NCBI RefSeq assembly: GCF_018918095.1
Contig: NZ_JAHLPV010000011.1
Location: 1 to 64,000, forward strand
Direction of reading: 5' to 3'
From: Acetivibrio sp. MSJd-27
Lineage (GTDB): Bacteria; Bacillota; Clostridia; UMGS1840; HGM11507
DNA: 64,000 nucleotides
In this document: in pieces, positions 57,200 to 64,000 of the stretch
How the letters are laid out: every line of letters begins with the position of its first letter
How positions within the stretch are numbered: the stretch's first letter is position 1
The notes under the pieces: generated by a model
Databases searched by the model: none
Told to the model about the DNA's origin: nothing
Seen by the model: only the letters and a program-made list of their open reading frames with translations
Made by a program: the position numbers and the translations under genes

Positions 57200-58648
57200 T
57201 TACGAAACATTTTTGTTTTTAACTAATGCTACTAAATTTATAATATCATTATGAAATATCATTAATCCTCCCATAAAAATAAAAGCGCCGAATACAATAT
57301 TAATAATTAATTTTATGATTGCATTATATGGTATCAATGCGTTTAACAATAAAAACACTGTCATAAAAAAAGTGCTCCAGAAAAGTGAAATGATATTATT
57401 TTTTTTCATCTTTATACGTATTTCTTTTCTCACTATAATCAAAACAACTATTACTGTTAACAATTCTGTTACCACCGATGCAAATGCCGCTCCATTCTGT
57501 TGATACAGTTTTATTAAAATGTAATTTAAAATACAGTTCAAAGCAGCAGCAACAAAACGTATTATCGGAAAGATAGACTCTCTGCCTATCGAAATCACCA
57601 CTTGATAGGCAAGCAAATCTCCAACGCCTTTCACGATAAAAAGAAACGATAAAATTCTCAATGTTAATCCGGCAGGGGCAAATGCCTTTCCAAATAATAG
57701 GATAACGACATCCTCCCCAACAAACTGTATCCCCACAAAAGCTGCCAAGCTGACACTCAGCAGAACATTCAATCCATTGTTTATAAGTCTGTTAAACTCT
57801 TTTAATTTTCTATTTTCATATGTTTGCGATAGCTGTGGAAGCATTACCGCTGTAATGGAAACAATAACGGTCAATACGATATTAGAAATTCTGGTTGCCT
57901 CTGAATAATATCCCACATAGCTATCGCCGCACATTTCTCTTAACATGACAATGTCTATTTTAGAGTATAGTTCCCCTGCTATTATTGATACCAATAAGAA
58001 TAATAACGGTTTCATATGCCGCAGCATACTTTTTAAGGATATCAGCTTGATATGAAACTGCACATACTTTTTGGAATGAATTAAATTAACGATTTGATTT
58101 CCCGCACTGACACAACATGTTATTATCATATACACAATAATATCAGACCTAGAATTTACACACAGAAATATACTTATCAATGAAATTATTTTAAATAGGA
58201 TATTTCTTGTAGTTATAAATTTGAACCTTTCTGTCCCTTTATAAAACCATTCAATATTAAAAGCATTGATCAGTATGCTGAAGCCGGCAATAAAAAACAG
58301 AAGCCTATTTTCACGAAAATAGGAAGCCGACATAACAATCAAATAATATAGGATGCTCACTATCATAGACGAACAAAAATTAATAAAGAAAAGTTCTGTA
58401 AAAACTTTATTTTTGTTCGGACTGTCGTAGGAACGCGCGACTTCCCGTATTCCATATGTAGGCATTCCTAAAGACGCAAAAGGGATAAAATACGCAGCGA
58501 TTGTATTTACAAATGTTATAAGTCCAACTCCGCTCGGATTTAAAATTCGCGACACATATATTGCGGAACATAAGGAAAAAACAATATTCAAAAGATTATA
58601 AATAATATTCCACGAAGCATTCTTTAACAGTTTCTTCTCTGTTGACAT
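57200..58648 (-). CDS. Oligosaccharide flippase (2), RfbX-like
   Basis: A 482-residue protein with about 12 or more membrane segments. The N-terminus LLKNASWNIIYNLLNIVFSLCSAIYVSRILNP and GMPTYGIREVARSYDSPNKN are typical of Wzx flippases. A second, unrelated-looking flippase in the same locus. Visibly more AT-rich than flippase 1. Confidence 0.9.
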   Translation of the reverse strand: MSTEKKLLKNASWNIIYNLLNIVFSLCSAIYVSRILNPSGVGLITFVNTIAAYFIPFASLGMPTYGIREVARSYDSPNKNKVFTELFFINFCSSMIVSILYYLIVMSASYFRENRLLFFIAGFSILINAFNIEWFYKGTERFKFITTRNILFKIISLISIFLCVNSRSDIIVYMIITCCVSAGNQIVNLIHSKKYVQFHIKLISLKSMLRHMKPLLFLLVSIIAGELYSKIDIVMLREMCGDSYVGYYSEATRISNIVLTVIVSITAVMLPQLSQTYENRKLKEFNRLINNGLNVLLSVSLAAFVGIQFVGEDVVILLFGKAFAPAGLTLRILSFLFIVKGVGDLLAYQVVISIGRESIFPIIRFVAAALNCILNYILIKLYQQNGAAFASVVTELLTVIVVLIIVRKEIRIKMKKNNIISLFWSTFFMTVFLLLNALIPYNAIIKLIINIVFGAFIFMGGLMIFHNDIINLVALVKNKNVS

Positions 58649-58662
58649 TTATGTGTACCTTC

Positions 58663-59922
58663 TTAAATCGTATTTCCAAGTTTAAGCGCATCTATAATGC
58701 AATCTTCCATGGAACAATATTTCCATTCTCCATATCGACCAATGGAATATATATTGTTCTTTCTCATTTCTCCGAATAGAATAGCCTTTAATTTTTCCGT
58801 CTTTTTATTGATATGCACATAGGCAGGATCCATAATAACCGCTTCCCAGTCTACTACTTCCGTATTGGAATCGATTATGCCAATTGATTTCATATTTTTT
58901 AAGGTTTCCTTAAATTCATGACTGATATCTATATTTTTGTCTGGCGAAAAACCGATTTCTACATAAACGCTTAACTTTGAAGCAGGAACAATATGATTAT
59001 AAAAACCGATTCTATAAAAATTATATTTTTTATCCGGCACATACAACCAATGAATATCAGAAAACTTTTTCGTACTGTCTGCATGAAAGCCAATATTCAA
59101 AGTCAAAACCTTGTTATACGACATAATTTGATCGGTAGGAAACTCTAAGTATTCAGCAAATTTATTCAATGGAATAGTTGATATCAGATATTCATAATTA
59201 TATTTCCTTTTTTTGGTGTATAATGTTTTGTTATAATAATCTATTTTAACAATATCTTCATTATAATAGATTTTTTCCCGTTCAACTTGGCTGTATAAAT
59301 AATCTATAAACTGCTGTGCGCCTTTCCGGGGATATAAAAAAGTATCATTATAATATTGATTATTCTCCGTCTTAAAATTTTTTATGATGTCGTCAATATC
59401 CGCATACGGAAAAAAACGTCCCATAGCATCTGAGTCAAGCTGTGACAATTCACAAGCATATAATTTTTCATTATAAGGCTTCAAAAACTTTTCCGTTATG
59501 CTTTTTCCAAACTTAGCATATAACATTTCATGGAAATTTTCTGAATTCCAATCCGTTTTTCTAAAATAAAGATCATATAAACAGTCAATAAATTCCTTTT
59601 GAGGCAATTGATGGATATTTTTCTGAAACGGATAGTCAATCAGTTCTCCGTTATACAATATCTTCGTGTTTTTTCTTACCTCGACAACATCTTCAGAAGG
59701 AATGGCATCCAAAAACATTTGTTTGACAGCCTGGGTTTTAAAATGAAAAAAATGTCCGGAATAATCCCATACAAAATCATTTTTTATATGGGTTCCACAG
59801 TATCCTCCGTAGGTCTTTTCTTTTTCGATTAGAATATATTCATGCTCTTGTTTATGAGCGGCAAAGGTTAAACCGGTTAATCCAGCTCCTAAAATTAGAT
59901 ATTTTGTTTTGATATGCTCCAT
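58663..59922 (-). CDS. FAD-dependent oxidoreductase, UDP-galactopyranose-mutase-like
   Basis: A 419-residue flavoprotein. The Rossmann FAD motif at the start is LILGAGLTGLTFAAH, then YGGYCGTH and DYSGHFFHF. The C-terminal FAD contact is NIYSIGRYGEWKYCSMEDCIIDAL. The layout resembles UDP-galactopyranose mutases and protoporphyrinogen-oxidase-like amine oxidases. In a glycan locus a ring-contracting mutase is a fair guess, not a certainty. 14 bases downstream is flippase 2. Confidence 0.75.
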   Translation of the reverse strand: MEHIKTKYLILGAGLTGLTFAAHKQEHEYILIEKEKTYGGYCGTHIKNDFVWDYSGHFFHFKTQAVKQMFLDAIPSEDVVEVRKNTKILYNGELIDYPFQKNIHQLPQKEFIDCLYDLYFRKTDWNSENFHEMLYAKFGKSITEKFLKPYNEKLYACELSQLDSDAMGRFFPYADIDDIIKNFKTENNQYYNDTFLYPRKGAQQFIDYLYSQVEREKIYYNEDIVKIDYYNKTLYTKKRKYNYEYLISTIPLNKFAEYLEFPTDQIMSYNKVLTLNIGFHADSTKKFSDIHWLYVPDKKYNFYRIGFYNHIVPASKLSVYVEIGFSPDKNIDISHEFKETLKNMKSIGIIDSNTEVVDWEAVIMDPAYVHINKKTEKLKAILFGEMRKNNIYSIGRYGEWKYCSMEDCIIDALKLGNTI

Positions 59923-59943
59923 ATTTTAAAGTTCTCCGTCTGT

Positions 59944-61113
59944 TCATTTTCTCACACAATGATAAATCTTTTTATATTTTTCAGATATGATATTCCAATC
60001 ATACTTTTCGGATTTCATTTTATTGGCATCTGCCAATCTCCTGCGCAATAATATATCACTGTATAACCTCTTTATCCGATTCGCTATATCACGGGCATCC
60101 ATTTTGGCAAGATATCCGTTAACGCCGTCTTCGATCAGTTCCGGAGTCCCCCCCACATTTGTTGCCAATATACACAAATTTAGCCCAATAGCCTCCAGCA
60201 AAGTATTTGCCGCACCTTCCGTTCTCGACGGCAGGATATACAAATCAGCCGCTGCCATATATTCCAAATGTTTTCCACCCTCAACATAACCTACAATATC
60301 AAAATATTCTTGAAGTCCGTCCCGTACAACTGCATGATAAAAGGAAGACGCCTCGCTGACATTTCTAAGAACATGCACACAAATATTATAAATCTTAAAT
60401 TCCTTCACACAAATTTTTGTTGCCTGTTCTAAATAATCACAGCCTTTAACTTCCCGATCTCCTCCCAAAAATATGATATGAAACTTATCTGCATCAAAGT
60501 TTCTTGGGATTACCGTTTTAAGAGCTGCCGCATTAATTCCGTTTTCCACAATAAAAGTCATTTTTAAATTTATATTATTATTTCTGAATAAATCAAAAAA
60601 ATAATTGCAGGCTGCTGTTACAATATCCATTTGCTCATACATATCTTTTACCGTTTGATATGCTAGCTCATCAAATCCCATATTGTCCAATCCATGAGCA
60701 TCATGGATCGTTGCCATTTTGACAGCATCCGTTTTGCATTTGCTCAAGCAGTATATAGCTTGCATCAAATGTGCATGAACAATGGATATATTCTCTGAAC
60801 AAATTATCTTTGCAATTTTTTTTATATGTTTTTTCAGCAACAATCTGTTATATAAATCTTTATTTTTAAACAGCTTGTTACATAGCTTATATAATAGGAA
60901 GCGATATCCTTTTGAGAAAAAAGAATTATTGTATAATTTTCCAATAGAAAGAACTCTCACCGGATTAATCTCTCGAAACACATCAGCAATCTCATCACAT
61001 GTAATAACAACTATATCCTCTTTTAATAAAAGCAAATGAGCGAAAACTTCTTTTACGACTGATTCAGCACCGCCTATTCCAGCAGAAAATACCATTAATG
61101 CACTTTTTCGCAT
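59944..61113 (-). CDS. Glycosyltransferase family 4 (1)
   Basis: A 389-residue GT-B enzyme. N-terminal MVFSAGIGGAESVVKEV, mid HIIFLGGDREVKGCDYLEQA, and the C-terminal donor site LYILPSRTEGAANTLLEAIGLNLCILATNVGGTPELI with the EGxxxxLLEA motif. The ATG at 61113 is chosen since the family normally begins a few residues before the GG loop; a TTG at 61182 overlaps the preceding gene and remains possible. Sugar donor unknown. Confidence 0.9.
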   Translation of the reverse strand: MRKSALMVFSAGIGGAESVVKEVFAHLLLLKEDIVVITCDEIADVFREINPVRVLSIGKLYNNSFFSKGYRFLLYKLCNKLFKNKDLYNRLLLKKHIKKIAKIICSENISIVHAHLMQAIYCLSKCKTDAVKMATIHDAHGLDNMGFDELAYQTVKDMYEQMDIVTAACNYFFDLFRNNNINLKMTFIVENGINAAALKTVIPRNFDADKFHIIFLGGDREVKGCDYLEQATKICVKEFKIYNICVHVLRNVSEASSFYHAVVRDGLQEYFDIVGYVEGGKHLEYMAAADLYILPSRTEGAANTLLEAIGLNLCILATNVGGTPELIEDGVNGYLAKMDARDIANRIKRLYSDILLRRRLADANKMKSEKYDWNIISEKYKKIYHCVRK

Positions 61114-61175
61114 AGTAAATCTCACTTTCTTTTTATCTTTGGGGCCCATTTTATTCCCAATTTTTTCAAATGTCT

Positions 61176-62399
61176 TCAACAACTTTTCTCTGTTCCTGAT
61201 TCCAAGTTTTGCTGGTACAAATTGATATAATCCATAAATTTTTCATTCTTGTCGAACATTTTTGCTCGATTGATACAACAGTTGCTGTCAATCGGATTTT
61301 CCGTTAACCTATAAATTGCTTCTTTCATCCCATCAACATCACCCTTTTCCACCACAATGCCGCAGTTTTCATCCAAACTTTCCGGACTCCCTCCCGTTTG
61401 AAAGGTGAGAACCGGAGTCCCACAGGCTAATGCTTCCAAATTAACGGTTGGAAAATTATCTTCTCTTGTTGGATTGAGAAAAATATCTGCCGCTGTATAA
61501 AGCTTTGCCAGCTCTTTTGGATTTGCGGTTCTTTCAATTCCTATCATATTCGCCGGCAAAGACTCTTTCTGCTCATTTGTCAAACCGACAAGAACAATCT
61601 GATATCTTTCGTCCAATCGTTTTGCTAATTCTATAAAGACATCCAACCCTTTTCGCTCCGACCAAGGAGAGGCGACGCCTAATAAAATTTTTTTCTCTTC
61701 CAAATGATATTTTTTCCTGAAGCCACTCTCGGTAGGCTGAAAAACGGATAAATCAATTCCATTATGTATAACCTTTACAGGATATTCTTTCAAAAAAGAC
61801 TGTTTCACTAAGTCTGCCAACCATTTTGAAGGAGTCACAATCGTCATATCCTCCACGCCGGTAAACCACTTCTTTTTCAAGTGATACATCAGTTTAGCGT
61901 TATCAATTTTGGAAGACGGATATTCCTTGTATTGCGGGCAATTATGGCATCCTGTTTTCCATTTGTCACAGCCAATCATATCAAAATGAGGGCAATGTCC
62001 CGTGAAAGCCCAGCAGTCATGTAACGTCCAGACAACCTTCATATTTCTTTTTTTTAACCATCGAAACAGCATTGGTAAATTAATATAGCAATTGTGAAGA
62101 TTATGTAAATGAACTGTATCCGGCTTGATAACATCCATTTTTTTCAAAAACGAAAGGGTACCGAAATGAGAAAAACCACCTTGATAACCGCTCCATTCCG
62201 CAAGACGCAGATGAAGATTCCTTTCAAAGCGGTTTCCAAGTGTGATAGATTGTTCTATTTTTTTGGCAAAATTAGAACGGCTAGCAGGGTAGCAAAAGAA
62301 AACCTCATATGCACACTCTTTAGCCGTTTCCCTAATATCAATACAGATATTTCCCGTACTTCCATAATTGCAGGAATTGAGTAAAACAACAAGACTCAT
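61176..62399 (-). CDS. Glycosyltransferase family 4 (2)
   Basis: A 407-residue GT-B enzyme. LNSCNYGSTGNICIDI is the glycine-rich N-terminal loop; HLHNLHNCYINLP, WTLHDCWAFTGHCPHF and GCHNCPQY follow, typical of the WcaC/CapM subgroup. The donor site is IFLNPTREDNFPTVNLEALACGTPVLTF. GGGGGGAAG precedes the ATG. It is the second complete gene from the right edge of the window. Confidence 0.92.
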   Translation of the reverse strand: MSLVVLLNSCNYGSTGNICIDIRETAKECAYEVFFCYPASRSNFAKKIEQSITLGNRFERNLHLRLAEWSGYQGGFSHFGTLSFLKKMDVIKPDTVHLHNLHNCYINLPMLFRWLKKRNMKVVWTLHDCWAFTGHCPHFDMIGCDKWKTGCHNCPQYKEYPSSKIDNAKLMYHLKKKWFTGVEDMTIVTPSKWLADLVKQSFLKEYPVKVIHNGIDLSVFQPTESGFRKKYHLEEKKILLGVASPWSERKGLDVFIELAKRLDERYQIVLVGLTNEQKESLPANMIGIERTANPKELAKLYTAADIFLNPTREDNFPTVNLEALACGTPVLTFQTGGSPESLDENCGIVVEKGDVDGMKEAIYRLTENPIDSNCCINRAKMFDKNEKFMDYINLYQQNLESGTEKSC

Positions 62400-62426
62400 C
62401 TTTCTTCCCCCCGTTTTTATCCACGA

Positions 62427-63758
62427 TCAATTTTGCGAACACACAACCTCAATGTCGTCTTCACTATTCTCTTTGGAACTCTGTACGATTACGCTTTGCA
62501 CCTCTGGGAATTCCAATAACTCCTGAATACGCAACTTTCCCTTTTTCTGAACCTGATATCCATAAAACACAAAAAGTAAAATGGTTGGATTTCTACTATA
62601 GTCTTCAGAACTGAGTAGCAAAATAACAATGCACCAAAGCAAAATGGAAACCATCTTACCATTCGAAAAATATTTTTTTATTAATAACAAAAAAAATCCC
62701 CAGTTGCAAAGAATCCCCATCACAACACCGTACACTGCAAACCAATTTAGAGGTGTACAAGTGATAACATTTCTCCCTGTTATTTGTTCTATATAAGCCT
62801 GAAATCCCTCTCGTCCCAATCCTATATAAGGAGATTTCTTAAATGCTTCTACTGCATATTTGACCGCATCAAAACGGACTGATGATGAAGTAGCATATAT
62901 AGAATCGGAGTCAGAAAAATATATAGAAACTTTACCGAATAATTGATGCTGAACATAATTAGGTAAAATGCTATATGTTATTACGGCTCCCGTGAATAAT
63001 ATCGTAAATATAAAAATCAATTTTAATTTTTTGTTATTTTTTTCTTGTCGTTCAAACAATCTCTGCCACATATATACTATATAAATCAATCCAGCACAAA
63101 TATAACCAGTGGTAGAATAGGTAGTTACTATTGCAAAAGTAATTACAAAAATAGACTTCCATTCTATTTTATATTTTGTGAATAAAAGAAAAATCAAAGC
63201 CAAATTTAAGAATGTTTGATATGCCCCTGGCTCCCAAAAAAAGCCGTTATTCCGAAGCATATTACTTTCCTGTACTACAACAGAAAAACCTAAATTATAT
63301 GCCGGTAAGCGTTGGATGTTATAAGTTATTGGAAAAAAGGTCAACACTTGTGGTATAAGCAATGCTATCAAATATACAATCAAAGAATACGCCGCAAGAA
63401 AATACATCAGTTTCGTAAATTTTTGCACAAAATTTTGAAATGAAACAATCGAAACAAATAAAAAGGCCAACAAAATTTGTGCAAAATTGATAAAAAAATT
63501 TTTAGATTCTTTGTTATAAAGAAAAGTAACCAAAATATTTAATATCATTATTAAAAATACTACCGCTGTATTTTTGTCAACACTAATATTAGAAAAACGC
63601 ATCACAACAGCAAGTCCTGACAAGCAAAAAAGCAATGTCAAAGCAAACCAACCAACATACTTATTCATGGCATAGCCGCAAGTCATATAAAGCATTCCAA
63701 ATAAATAAGCATATTCTAAATACCCTTTTTTCTTTTCATATTTATAAATACTTCTCAT
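62427..63758 (-). CDS. O-antigen/polysaccharide polymerase (Wzy-like)
   Basis: A 443-residue protein with about ten membrane segments and a periplasm-facing loop holding the conserved-type motif NNGFFWEPGAYQTFLNLAL and a later RFDAVKYAVEAFKKSPYIGLGREGF. These fit Wzy polymerases that join lipid-linked repeat units. AAAGGAA precedes the ATG. It begins one base before the stop of the upstream partial gene. Confidence 0.85.
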   Translation of the reverse strand: MRSIYKYEKKKGYLEYAYLFGMLYMTCGYAMNKYVGWFALTLLFCLSGLAVVMRFSNISVDKNTAVVFLIMILNILVTFLYNKESKNFFINFAQILLAFLFVSIVSFQNFVQKFTKLMYFLAAYSLIVYLIALLIPQVLTFFPITYNIQRLPAYNLGFSVVVQESNMLRNNGFFWEPGAYQTFLNLALIFLLFTKYKIEWKSIFVITFAIVTTYSTTGYICAGLIYIVYMWQRLFERQEKNNKKLKLIFIFTILFTGAVITYSILPNYVQHQLFGKVSIYFSDSDSIYATSSSVRFDAVKYAVEAFKKSPYIGLGREGFQAYIEQITGRNVITCTPLNWFAVYGVVMGILCNWGFFLLLIKKYFSNGKMVSILLWCIVILLLSSEDYSRNPTILLFVFYGYQVQKKGKLRIQELLEFPEVQSVIVQSSKENSEDDIEVVCSQN

Positions 63759-63759
63759 A

Positions 63760-64000
63760 TTATTTCCTTTGCAAAAAAGCTAATAATTCTATAATGTGAT
63801 GAGGCGTGCACTGTTTGTAAAGCTCGCAGACTGTCTCAAACTTTATTTCTCCTTGTTGTGAAAAATTTTCCAAAAAACGCTCTGTTTCTTTTACATCTTT
63901 TCCCAAGTTGTTTTCATATTCAAAAACATTGCACACAAGGGGGTAACGCTCGATATACGACAAGGCACAATCCATTTTCTCTTTTACAAAATTAAGGATC
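63760..64000 (-). CDS. Unrecognised protein, C-terminal part (5' end outside window)
   Basis: The frame is open to the right edge, so at least 79 codons of a longer gene are present. The visible part is helical and charged (EYENNLGKDVKETERFLENF, HHIIELLAFLQ). No family recognised; position suggests another polysaccharide-locus enzyme. Confidence 0.5.
   Translation of the reverse strand, partial: ILNFVKEKMDCALSYIERYPLVCNVFEYENNLGKDVKETERFLENFSQQGEIKFETVCELYKQCTPHHIIELLAFLQRK

Overview
The window looks like chromosomal DNA of a member of the Clostridia (Firmicutes), most likely Lachnospiraceae or a close relative. The evidence is the gene order hprK - PHP - flavodoxin - murB - rapZ - whiA - dnaE, strong AGGAGG-type ribosome sites, near-consensus sigma-A promoters, CCA-encoded tRNA genes, a four-cysteine L28, SLH-domain surface proteins and an orphan Spo0A-type DNA-binding domain. 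I cannot name the species.

Layout. 1-3.3 kb: the 3' end of an RHS/YD-repeat polymorphic toxin with a lipase-like tip, a probable immunity gene, and debris of further RHS/immunity material. 3.3-3.9 kb: an HTH gene overlapping a Spo0A C-terminal-domain gene. 4.25-4.93 kb: five tRNA genes (Val, Asp, Phe, Gly, Cys) behind two consensus promoters. 4.9-7.6 kb: ung-yerC-methyltransferase-hslO operon. 7.7-11.5 kb: GH2 beta-galactosidase divergent from an AraC regulator. 11.5-14.6 kb: a small RHH-type gene with a structured 3' region that may encode a convergent small RNA, a DUF6809 gene, a small HMA-like gene and yyaL. 14.7-19.05 kb: topB and two radical-SAM genes. 18.72-20.39 kb: an exact-looking 831-bp tandem duplication. 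20.0-28.5 kb: the dnaE-to-hprK operon. 28.8-30.2 kb: rpmB, then an autocleavable S24 repressor divergent from a 49-codon gene with shared operators.

30.2-48 kb is the most unusual part. A five-gene operon on the minus strand starts with a solute-binding lipoprotein divergent from an AraC regulator. It continues with two large SLH surface proteins, a secreted beta-propeller with a stalk domain, and a related propeller without signal peptide. A further 1421-residue propeller/GLUG protein lies on the other side of the AraC gene. No permease or glycoside hydrolase is present, so this looks like a regulated cell-surface display system of unknown purpose.

48.4-49.4 kb is an AT-rich TetR plus small membrane protein pair. 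49.8-64 kb is a surface-polysaccharide locus on the minus strand: polymerase, three glycosyltransferases, two flippases, a UDP-galactopyranose-mutase-like flavoprotein, a nucleotidyltransferase, two pyruvyltransferases and an F420-hydrogenase-beta-like protein. Its upstream half (57-64 kb) is visibly more AT-rich than its downstream half, suggesting a composite origin. The pyruvyltransferases could matter for the SLH proteins, because SLH domains bind pyruvylated wall polymer.

All calls come from reading the sequence; no database search was run.
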